Shown here: positions 35,701-46,200 of the stretch, piece by piece
Layout of the letters: each line of letters begins with the position of its first letter
Numbering within the stretch: the first letter of the stretch is position 1
DNA from: Gymnogyps californianus
Lineage: Eukaryota > Chordata > Aves > Accipitriformes > Cathartidae
DNA: 64,000 nucleotides
Assembly (NCBI RefSeq): GCF_018139145.2
Contig: NC_059471.1
Location: 47,251,486 to 47,315,485, forward strand
Direction of reading: 5' to 3'
The notes under the pieces: generated by a model
Told to the model about the DNA's origin: nothing
The model's input: the letters and a program-made list of their open reading frames with translations, nothing else
The model's database searches: none
Translations under genes and position numbers: made by a program

Positions 35701-38700
35701 TTTGACTTCACATTATGGCTAATCAATACCTTGCAACAGTCTAAGTCCCCAGTTAGATGCACATCTCTCAGTCAGGCAGGGAGACCTACTAATTGAGAAA
35801 AAGTCAGAGACCCAGGTACCATTGCCCTCGGGCCATAGTCTTGCCTCAGCTCAATCCTTTTTCCTATCCCTGCCTCTCTTATCACAATACCCTAGAAATG
35901 GTAGAAATAAAATTTAGAGACATGACAGGCATGGAAAAGCGGGATCAATTCCTGTCACTTGCCACCAGTGTTTACTGCCTTTCCAGGTCTTCAGAGGGTG
36001 TTTTTCTTTCATAGCTTAGGGGAACTTAACCTTTTATAAATAGGAAGATGGTACCTTCATGAATTTTAAATTGTTTGATTTTTCTAGGCCTGAGATTATC
36101 TCGACTTTCCGAAAATTACTCTCTCTTTAAAATCTCGTTTGTTTATATAGGGTCAGAAATAGAAACTGGAAGGTTTTTGTCATGTCTTCAATTTTTTGCC
36201 ATGTGCCCACTTCAAAAATTACCCTTCTCTCCTTTCTGCATCATTTTTCACCAGCCAAACTGTGCACATGAACAATATGAACTCCTTTTGTAGAAAAAAA
36301 GCAAGGTAACTGCAAAACTAGGACATGGGACATGTCCTCATGCAGGGCAACAGCAAGAGATTTTGGCAGCAGCAGAAGGATGTCAGGCTGGCCTGTCTCC
36401 CACAGTACCTGACTGAGGTGTCGTGTTCAGTGGAGCATCACGATGGAGGTGCTCAGTCCTGGTCCTCTGTGACAACAGACATTAAAAATGAAGTTTTTTG
36501 CTTTTATTATATCTCCTGCCTCCATTTGGCGTTTTCCTGGCAGCATTGTTTGCCTAGCCCCTACCATACCCAGCTTCATGAAAAAAACATGTGTTTGTAA
36601 GCCCGGTTTTGTAAACTATGGTAAACCAACCGCTGGAGGGAGTCACAGATTAGGGAGCTGCTGGAACTACGAACTGCTGCTGGATAAGCACATTTTACTT
36701 TGGGAAGCACATTCTATGTTTGTCCTGTGTGAAATGAGTTTTCCAAGGCATCCCTCTATAAGCATTATTAATGAACATTGTCGTGGGCTGAACTGGCCTT
36801 CCACATATGCAGAGTTCCTTCATCAAGGACAGAGATGCTACCCATGTTGTCCTCTCTTCCATCACCTCCAGAGACGTCATGGCTCTGGAGAGATATTTCA
36901 GTGGCAATATATTAAGTGGTGGAGAGAGAAAGAAAGATTAGGCAAAGGTTAAGAACAAGTAGCAGAGCTGGGAGAGGGGTGAGAAATGAAAATGCTAAGG
37001 AAAAAGGAAGGCAGAGAAGCAGAAAATGAGGTGAAGAAGAAAAAGACCAAAACAAAGAACCTACATGAAGGATAAATACTTAGGTTTTGCTCTGTTCATC
37101 ATTTGGCCCTAGAATCCCAATCAGGAGCTCCTGTTCATTGCTTCCTATTCTTTGTGACATTCTCCACTTATACCCATCAGCTCTTCTTCCCAGAACAAAC
37201 GTCTTTCTTAGAAGGTCAGCTTGCACAGCTGCTTGCCTTGTAAATAAAACAGTTTTAAAAACCACACACTCCCACTAACTAATAAGTAACCTGCCATATA
37301 GATGTATTTACTTGAAAGTTCAGTCAAGTAATTATTAATAATGACATGGTTAAATGGAAATACCTTAGCAAATTACATATATAGGTAAACCCCTGACATG
37401 ACCTTGTTTTGTTAAAATCCTTTTTTATTTTCTTGAGTTCACATTCTCATTTCTTTTTAGAGTTAAAATATTTCTTTCTTGTTTTTTAATCATTTTGGGA
37501 GGATGAGGAAAATTAAGTTGCTTTATTCTGTGAGAATAAGCAATTATTTAGAATTATTTTTTAAAAATTACAAAAGGCATTTAAAAATAAATTAAAATGA
37601 AAAAAGTTTTAAGTTGAAAGAAACGATCTACTGCTTTAAAAAATGAATATTACACTGAAGATTTTACGTGCAATGAAGATCTTTACATACATTTGTCTTT
37701 TCAAATGGCTCAGACTGTAAACATTAGTAACACAAATTGAAGATGTTCAGAGTTTCCAATGGAGCATTCAGGGTTTGGGGACACGAATTCAACAACAAAG
37801 GTCATACTTAGGGCTCCATGTCCTACTGACAGCACAAATCCTGAGAGAGTCCCTGGAATCACTTCAGGCTTAAAGCAGGGGTTTGATAAATCTGTTTTCC
37901 AAACAACTGTATTCCTAGAAAGGCCCTCCTAGAAAAAGGCAAAGTGCAGAATATTTAAGAAAACGCAGAAGGGTGAAGAGAGCTCTTGGTGGTACAAGAG
38001 AAGGCAAGTATTTTCCAGCATGGGTGTCTGTTTCCACTTAAAGATTTAAGTGCATAACTACTTACCCACATCTGAAAATGTTGGTTTGTGTGGTTTACCA
38101 AAGGCCAAAGTGGAATGAGTTTGCAAGGCAGGGTTAGTCTCTAATTTAGTTACCTAGATAGGGTTGCCTTTTGTGCTGCTGAGATGGTCTCTCCTGCCCT
38201 TCGCTCACTAGAATTTATGCCAGCTCCTATGCAGAAACACTAGCACTAGCCTAGCACAGGCAGCAGGGACTACCAGAGCACACGGCTGTGCTGGGGGCAC
38301 TGATCACAGCCACCGTCATCCTGATTTGCAGTCCTCTCCCTCCCAGAAAACAGAAAGTGTATCTGTAGAGGTGAGCCTTTATAGAAAAGTGTCTGTGCGG
38401 CAAGAAGAATTTGGGAACTGGAGCAGGCTGGGGACAACCAGTAATCTTAGGAAAAGCCTCTAAGGAACTCTTCCTACAGAGGGGTTTATTAAGTCTCTGC
38501 ACCTTCTCAGGCACCTACACAAAGAAAAAGCTCTAGAAAGGTACTTAAAAATACGCTCCTTCATATATCTTGAATTTTCAGTTTAGTCCAGGCTTGTCAA
38601 AGACACTGTCAGCAAGAGGAATCAAAATAATAAAATATATAACGCCCACAAACGTCACGTTACTGTAGGACTAGCATACTTTTAGCTACAAGCCACCCAT

Positions 38701-41700
38701 TTTCCCCTGAAGAAGTAAAGTGCAGGTAGCCTACATTCAAAGAGAAGCAGTGGAAGCATTTTCTCTAATTCCCTCCATTATTTCACTGCTAGCTGGGGAA
38801 AACTGGTTGGCAGGATGTTAAGTGTCTGAAAGTACGGTAGAAAAGATTATTGTTTCACAGGCTGAAATCTGGCCAGAGAGTCCTTCTTTTCTCTTCACTG
38901 CTCCCACTTTTTGTTGACTGCCTCATGCATGCTATTTTATACCTGTATCTTCTCTGTATGATCACATTAATTACATTCCATTCTTTCCACTTTGATATCT
39001 CATTAAAATCTTATAAATGATCATGCAGTGACCTTGAAGGACATGCATAATACATGAAAGTAAACCTGCAGTAAAATGTATTCTTTCACTCCTGACTGGC
39101 TACATCCCACATTTCTTTTTCCTATCCCCGATGACCCCAATATGGGGAGTTATGCTAGCTGAGCCAAGGTATGCAGTAGTGTGCAAATCCACTAACTCCA
39201 TTAGCTTTCCCTACTGATGACAGCTGCAATATGTTAATGGCTTATGTTTGGATGTGATGGCCCTGCTACTACTTAGGGCACTATGCTAATTACCATAAGA
39301 TGGTGACAACAGGTGCAAGTGTCACTTCATATCAGCATCATGTGTATGTGAAAAATAGCTAGCAGCACCAAAAGCAACTCAAGAAAAATGTAAACTTTAG
39401 TCAGCAGCCTGTGATTCTCTGAAGAACTGTTCTTTAATGCTTATGATTAAAGGATTTACAGATGGATATTGTTGCTTTTTCTGCAAGTACAGTAATTTTG
39501 AATTCATAGAGATGTCTTCATAAGCTATTTAAAGTTACGTTTCAACAACACGCACTTATGTGGCACTTCAAGTAAAATGCAGAAGGCCCGTATTTATGAA
39601 GGTTTCCTTACAGAATAAAAGTTTTACTAAACCACATTTGCTGCAGTGAATACATATTGGAACAGACATGATTTCCAGCTGAATGAAATCACTGTGTTTC
39701 CCTGGCCTTGTGCTCTTAACATAGCTCTGCTCTGTTGTCAGATTTGCTTATGTGTATGTATATTTGTCTTCCTCCCTCTTTGTCAGGGTTTAATACATCC
39801 CTTTTCTTGATAACAAGCAATGTACTCAAGCCCAGTGGTAGCCCTCCAGTAGGCTGAGCCAGCAAGGTAGTTGCCATTTTGCCCTTAACATAGTCTTACT
39901 ATCATAAGAGAAATTTAATGGAAGGCACATGGACACATCTTAATCCTTTGTTAGAAACAAAAATACCTTAGGAGACAGCTTTATATGAGGTAGTGAATAG
40001 CTATTCCATTCTGCTAATTATTATTGGAGTAAAAAATATTTTTCACAAAACTTTTTTTACTATTGTTGCAAACATTTGTCACTACATTAACACACTAAAA
40101 GCTAAGACAAAACCTGAAAACAGAGCTACTTTTGGATTTCTAAATAAAACGAGTTGGTCCTGAGTAATACCGTACTGACCACTCTCACAGCACTCAGACA
40201 TAACCATGATAGGCATGTTGAAGAAATTAGAGACTTTTTTCCGAAGACTAAAGTGTACAAACGTAAAGCTAAAAATTAAGCTGTATTTTAAAATAAAATG
40301 CAAAACTGTATATTTGCAGAAAATTTCAATTTTACACAGAAAGAATAAAAGAAACCTGGTTAGTCTCTAAGCTGAAGACAAGCACACTTTTTGTCCAATT
40401 TGAGAATTTCTGTTTATGTGTGCTGCTTCATGGAACTAATGTTCAGTTGCTTCATGGTCTCCATTCTTTTACATAGTAGAGGCTCACCAGGTAGACCCCT
40501 TTCATGATACCTTATCCCTCCACTTTACCCCTTCCACAAAAGAGGTTGAACACATAAGGGGAACAGAAATTTGTCCAGGGATCCCAGTGGATCAGATTAA
40601 ATAGGAGCAACTACAGACCTTGTGAGGTCATATTATCAGTAAAAATAACAAATTTGTCAGCCTAAATATTATTTCTCTTATCAAGAGTAACATTCTCCAT
40701 TGTTGTCTAGCCTTCCTACAGAGGTTTTTTGTGGGTTTTTTTTTTATGTACCAGGGAAAGTTTCTAGACACACAAAATTTCAGTGTCATATTTTATCTGA
40801 AAGGTGTATTTCCTCATGCCCAGAATATAACACCATGTTGTGATCAACTCTGTACTAACAAATAAAAATACTGTTTAGTAAAACAAACAAAGGAAAAGGT
40901 CAATGATGGGCCTCAATTCTGAAATGAAAATAGTGGTGAGATTGCTTGAAAATTTGCCCCTTAATGATACTCCATGCTCCTTACTGATTTTACGGCTGTG
41001 GCAGGAACAGTCATGATGACTGACTTTGATCTCTTGCATAACCACGGTCACAGAATACGCAAGTACTTTTAATGAATCCAGGTGATCAGTTTGCTGTATT
41101 TCAGTTGAAATGCTTTTGTGTCATTAATTTTTTAAATTTAGTAGCACTGACACATAAGTAAAGAGCAACTAATTACATATGAATTTCCAAAGATAGTCCT
41201 TAATAATGGAGAAGTAAATGAAAAAGCAATAGATTTATTACCTGCCTTTGCACACAGCAGCATCCCACTGACATCATTACAATATTTTGTTGGGCATGAA
41301 GAAGTTGTTCTAGTAAATGCAAGTGCATCTTGACCCGTACTATAAATTCTCAGAGCTCTATAAACAGGGAGGATCAAAATGCAGTTCACCTGTCTGCATA
41401 AAGTCTAGCCTGCATAATACGGAGCGGTAAGTGCTACTTTATCCGACTTGCTCTTGTGTTCTCTTTCACTGACTGAGCTGACATCTTTTACTTGATAGCT
41501 TTATACTCTCTGCACTTTGGAGTGCTTTTGATTGCATTATTCCTCCTTGTTGTCCCAATCTCTCATTTGGGAATGCAGATGTAAGATTGTTATCTTATAC
41601 TAGAAAGTCCTATCTTTTGCCTGTATATACATGGCACAAGAGGTATATGTATTAAGATGTAATGTTCCCATACAGAGTAAAGACCAGTGCTTCAGGCAAA

Positions 41701-42549
41701 CCCCAACATATTCTGCAGCTAATGGTATCCTAGTCGAAGAAATCATAAGGAATTTTCAGTGGAAAACTAAGGAACTTCTATTTCCAGTGCAATTTTTACC
41801 TACACTTGAATTGCCAGAGACTATGAAGGGATTCACATCCCTAATATACATATCTGTAGCTAAAATAAAACCTGTCAGAGATCAAAAAACATCAGAGCTG
41901 AAGAGTGAATACATAAAGGGAGGACTGCCTGCTGAAAAACAGCTTGCTCCATGCCACCATGTGTGACCCAAAAGTCTGATTTCTACATACAGTTGTATTT
42001 GAAAACTTAAGATAAATAACGCAAAGCCTTAATTCTTCCATGACAGTGAAGGTGCATGGACAAATTCTGTGCGCTCAGAAGTACATTGTAAAAGCATAAA
42101 CTTCTACCACAAAACTAAAGAAGCGGCAGACTCTCCTCAGAAGCAGGACCCGCTCCCTGGTTGTGCTGCTATGAAGCCCCCTTCCCATATTCCTCCATCC
42201 AGCCAATTATAGGCACTATAGCCAATCCCAAAAGCCAGTCCTCACTTGGCTTAGCCACACAAGCAGCAACACTGAAATCAATGACAAACGTATCTAAATC
42301 AACCAAGACCCGGAAACACATATTAGGACAACTCTTCCCTGTATTCCATCTGTGAAAGAGTGTAACTAGAAAGAATGTACTATTTCCTGATAAATCACAT
42401 TAATTCCTTTATGCCTGATAATCTCAACTGCCACTTTTTAGTGACCATTTCCATTTCATTTGCTGTCTGCTGCAAATATACCATCTGTGAGAAAGCCCTT
42501 TATTCATACTTAAAATATTTTTTGTGTAACCTGCTAGTCAGTAACTCTT
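32728..42549. other. Gene-free interval
   Basis: No gene was recognised. The longest open frame of the window (36488-36952, plus, 154 codons) lies here, but it has no known domain and overlaps frames on the other strand. 33400-33560 and 35380-35470 look like candidates for conserved noncoding DNA. 36914-37060 is strongly purine-rich. A nine-base nuclear-receptor half-site word lies at 39029-39037. T runs occur near 40736-40746. Nothing else was identified. Confidence 0.5.
36914..37060 (+). repeat. Purine-rich tract
   Basis: For about 150 bases the plus strand is dominated by A and G, with units such as GAGAGAGAAAGAAAGA and GAAGAAGAAAAAGA. It is low-complexity sequence that may have grown by slippage. 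The purine bias accounts for the lysine- and glutamate-rich end of the open frame that runs into it. Confidence 0.75.
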
Positions 42550-43420
42550 CTTGATCTTCTAATTATCTTTTAGCTTCTGCAATTTTTTAAAATTGTAAAT
42601 AACAATCTCCCCCCTTCCCAAAGCAGACATTTAAAAATGTTGTTATTGTCACTCTGTTTAAGTACATTGTCTGAGTTACATTCCCCCTGTTGAGACTTAG
42701 CCTGAATGAATTGTAACTGCAGCGTGTCCAACTGTTTCTTAAATAATTCCCATTTTTTCTGCACCAGGTTTCCCACACAGTCATGAGATCTTGCATCGTT
42801 TTCATCAAGATCATTCAATTGTTTATGTTGCCACAAGCTATTCCTTCTACTTGAAGTGAAGGTGTAAGTAATTCATATTGTGGCATATAATGAAAACCTG
42901 TTTATCTTCCAGAAAAACATCCCTAATTTATATAGTTATCTCCTACAACATGCCTTATAATATTTTTATTTTTAAAAAACTTCTGCTGAGCCAAAACTAA
43001 TTGTGTTGCTTCATCTTCTTTTCTTTTCTGTATCGTGAATTTGTGATCGCTAGATCAGCCCTGCTCCATTTATCAAGATGGGCTAATTTCCTAGCTCTGG
43101 GTGCCAAGAGCCTCTGATCATGAAGTTCAGTCAATAAACTGACTTCAGTAAGTAAGCAATTATGCATTGCCTCTGGAAACATGCTTCCCACCTTACAGGT
43201 TTTGCATACTTGTTATCCCAGTAAGTATCTGTGAAATTAAAATCCCCCATGATCAAAGTTTCAGTTTTTTTATAAGTATCTCTTAGCTGTAAACATGTTG
43301 TTTGTTGCAGTTATTCTAAAACACAATTTACAAGGTAAAGTGTCTACAGTCACCACTGTAACTTGTTTCTTTTAATCAAGCAGCTATGTACCAGAAAAGT
43401 GAAACACTATTTTGCATATA
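42550..43420 (-). mobile_element. CR1/L3-type LINE fossil: endonuclease region
   Basis: The minus strand translates to LIMGDFNFTDTYWDN, with the MGDFN codons at 43236-43250. This is the conserved aspartate-asparagine motif of the apurinic-type endonuclease of non-LTR retrotransposons, and PDI.W-like residues after it suit CR1/L3-type elements. Directly upstream in frame is QLRDTYKKTET, the usual residues before that motif. Further upstream a shifted frame reads VTVVTVDTLP, resembling the strand before the YRPP motif. Downstream, 42997-43191 reads ADLAITNSRYRKEKK, and 42570-42836 contains KKWELFKKQLDTLQ, similar to the W-lFK-hL-Q block of the CR1 linker. Frameshifts and deletions show it is dead. 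The family assignment is inference and the ends are approximate. Confidence 0.65.
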
Positions 43421-44096
43421 CACGGTTAAAATATACAAGCCATAAACAATAACACTTCCTCTGAGTTCATCCTTTATTAAATGTAGCAAAATTGAAATTA
43501 CACAAACTGTGCTCTAACCTATGAACAGCCAAGAAAGACCAGGCACATCTCCCTCATGTCATTTACTTAAACACCAACAAAATTACCATCTTCAAAGTCT
43601 TTTTGTTAGGCATAGGATAAGTACTGTGCAAGGGGTTTAGAGTAAGGAAACTAATTTGGAGTAATGTAATTGAATATCCAATTCTAATACACAAAAATTG
43701 AGCAGTCATTTAACTAAATACATATGTTTTTGAAGATGATATTTGAAAAAAGAGGTTGTAACTTTTGCATCTCTGCCTGTGTTTCAGTAGGGTACTTTAA
43801 TCCCCCAAATACCTACACATTAAACCAAAAAGTAAAACTTTTTGTTGAAGTGTTTCTTCTTCTTTTCTTTTTTTTTTCTTTTTTACCTTGAACACAAAAT
43901 TAGGACACTGAAATTGCAGAGTTATTTGTAGTGGAGAAATACATACCAGAATATTTGAAATTTTTACCTGAATAAGTGTTGGCAGGTCCCTCATTTTGAA
44001 TGTTTGTCACCTACTGAATGCCACACAGAGGCTTCAGGAAGCTACAAAGTAGGTCTAGATGTTAATTGAATAGACAGGTAAAATGATTATTTGCAT
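43421..44096. other. Gene-free spacer
   Basis: This AT-rich sequence lies between two LINE fossils of opposite orientation. It contains a pyrimidine tract at 43852-43884 (TTCTTCTTCTTTTC followed by T runs). No gene or further retroelement motif was recognised. Confidence 0.55.
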
Positions 44097-44880
44097 TTTT
44101 CTCTAATCTTTCTTCTCCCACACCTTCCCTGCTACTTTCTTACTTGATTGCTGTGGAAAACACCATCATCCTACTTACTGTTCAAGCCCATAAACAAGTC
44201 TTCAGCTTGGATCTCTGCCTAGGTACTGTCATCTAAACTAATATAATTGAGATTTTATTTTTAAACAGCAGAATATAAGGCCTTTCCTGCCCACTTACAC
44301 AGTGAAGTCTTTTATCACTTCATTTCTAAATTATTCCTACTTTTTTAATCTCTGTCCTTGACAAACGTAACATTTCTCCACTCATATACTTGCTGCAGAC
44401 AGCATACCTACCTGACATTTTGACCACATTTGGCCTATTCTATAGGAACATTTTGCCAGGCACATCGATTTTAGAGCTGCTTCTTTTCACCAAGAAGATC
44501 CCTCGCATGAAGTACCAGATGCTGAGGCAAATTCTCAGGTTAACATCTTCACAAGTTTTCCATGTTGCTGCTTAGAAGATCCCCCACTCCTGCAAAAATC
44601 AGTCTCCAATCTCCTTTAAACTCATCCCTAAAGTTCTCTCTGGCTACAAATGTCTCTTGGGAATGATGCAATTATTAGTTACTGGGCTTCGCTTGCCTTC
44701 TCTTTTTTCTCCACATACCCTCCATATACTCTGTGTATCTCTACTGTTGTGCCTTGTCTTGAGCTCTGACTGTCCACTGTTTGGAGCAAGGGTCATGCTT
44801 TTGTTTATGTTTGGCCAGCCACAAAGTGCCGGGCACTTTGTGCCACTAGTAAGGAACAGCCCAGCAAGAGAGCATCAGGG
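44097..44880 (+). mobile_element. L2-type LINE fossil: ORF2 C-terminus and 3' UTR
   Basis: The plus strand carries L2-type ORF2 traces. At about 44148-44220 the translation reads VENTIILLTVQAHK followed by SLDLCL, matching the VDNTTILPVSQARNLGVILDSSL-type block of L2-clade elements. 44278-44400 aligns at the DNA level with the next part: AAGGCCTTTCCTGCCCAC, ACACAG, CTT, then CTGTCCTTGACAAACG, CTCATAT and GCTGCAGA. The 3' UTR pattern appears at 44775-44870: TCCACTGTTTGGAGCAAGGG, CATGCTTTTGTTTATGTTTG, then GCCGGGCACTTTGTGCC. Stops occur throughout. L2-type elements died long ago in the bird lineage, so the high divergence is expected. No target-site duplication or intact tail is visible. Confidence 0.72.
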
Positions 44881-44939
44881 GAGGGATTCAGTTCAATAAA
44901 ACTTACATGTAAGTGTCTACATGTGAGATTCATCTGCCC

Positions 44940-45225
44940 ACCCATTCTGGTCAATAAAACCTAGTCCACATCATCAGGGTCATTTCAGTTGCTTAAACAC
45001 AGGTTGCTAGCCTCATTTGAGATGCTCTAATGCATCTCCGACTTCCCCAGCAGGCTGGCAGATATGACACAGGACCTATGGAAAACCCATGCCCCCTGGA
45101 CACGGCAGCTAGAGGCAGGGCAGGGTGCCCTAGAAAGTCTCATGTGGCAGTATACATTCATTTTTAGGCAACTCTATTGAACCCCCAGTGAACATAAGAG
45201 TGGTTGAAACACCTAGATGACATAC
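44940..45225 (+). repeat. Unnamed dispersed repeat, copy B
   Basis: This is the partner of 17440-17685 in the same orientation. The best shared part is 44999-45044 against 17445-17490 (ACAGG..CTAG, TCATTT, ATGC, GCATCTC), with weaker shared blocks to about 45170. It starts shortly after the L2-type fossil ends. Moderately GC-rich phrases such as GGACACGGCAGCTAGAGGC give no open frame of note. It could be an avian LTR or another dispersed repeat. I cannot name it. Confidence 0.45.
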
Positions 45226-46079
45226 ACACAGCTACATTTAAGTGTTTTCTGTTTCAAGTGAATCTGGAGCTGAATCTCACCTTTGCTGACTACTGCTGTT
45301 TAAGCGTTTGTTGGTCTATCCTCTTCCCATGCCATCTTGTTGAAAAAAGGAGCTGGAGATACCAGTTCATCTTTTCTGCTAATCAAAACCCAGCAGCCTT
45401 TCCTCAGATTTAGTTTTATTGTGAATTTAAACATCTGTTTTACTATAAGTACCTCTACTGCCTATGCAACAGCCATTCTTTCCATGGTGGAAGTCCCCAA
45501 AAGTAGCAGTTTATCAACCCTCTACTCACCTGCTGGAGAAGGATCTATGACGGGTGACTGACGTGGGGGAAAGACTGCCAGTCACTCTACCCCATTTCCT
45601 CTGCTGTTCCTGGTAGAAGATAGCTTTTTCAGACAACATGCCTTGCAGTTTACAAAGCTGCATCATCACTACCACTGAAATGATCAAAAAGATTTTGCAC
45701 TTGTGTCACTGCAGTTATTTTCAGAAAAACTGGAAACAAAGACAGAAGGAGATGAAAGCTTCTGTGAAAGTATCTTTGAAAAGCATTTAACTTAAATAAA
45801 CCTGTCCATTTTTCTTGCCAAAGGAAAAAAGTGCAATCCCTTTAAAGCCAGAACCTTTGAACCACAGTCTCTGAAGAGCATTCAGGTAAAGCTGTTGAAG
45901 TTTTGATGCAATAGGAGAAGGAACTCAAAAGAGGGTTGATTTTGCCATCCTAGAAACCTTCCTTTGTGTCTGTGGCCAAGTAGTTGTCCTTTTATCAATC
46001 TCCCTGTTTGATATCTTATACAAGACCTAGTTTGTTAAGACTTCTTTGTTGGACTTTTCTTCATTGTAAATTGAACAAC
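45226..46079. other. Gene-free spacer
   Basis: There is no recognisable gene or repeat between the unnamed repeat copy and the next LINE fragment. Short open frames at 45204-45561 on the plus strand have no known domains. Confidence 0.5.
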
Positions 46080-46200
46080 TAGAGATGATGACACCAAAAT
46101 AGGTAGATTTGCAAATGGAGGAGATAACGAGGGAAAGGAAAATAGTCTGAATAGTTTAGCCCAATAAGGACTGAAAGGAACTAGAGACATTTTCATGTTA
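46080..46200 (+). mobile_element. CR1-type LINE fragment: reverse transcriptase
   Basis: From 46083 the plus strand translates to DDDTKIGRFANGGDNEGKE, then NSLNSLAQ, a stop and GLKG. This resembles the ADDTKLGG-type block after the catalytic F-ADD box of CR1-type reverse transcriptases, followed by the D-RL-W segment. DNA phrases such as GATGACACCAAAATAGGTAG and GCCCAATAAGGACTGAAAGG match CR1-type consensus wording. The alanine of the ADD box is replaced and an in-frame stop follows. The rest of the element is too diverged to follow, although it may extend to about 46300. Confidence 0.55.

Noticed and set aside
36488..36952. Longest open frame, 154 codons on the plus strand
   Set aside because: No recognisable domain. 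It runs into a purine-rich low-complexity tract, a minus-strand frame overlaps it, and its length is within chance for 64 kb.
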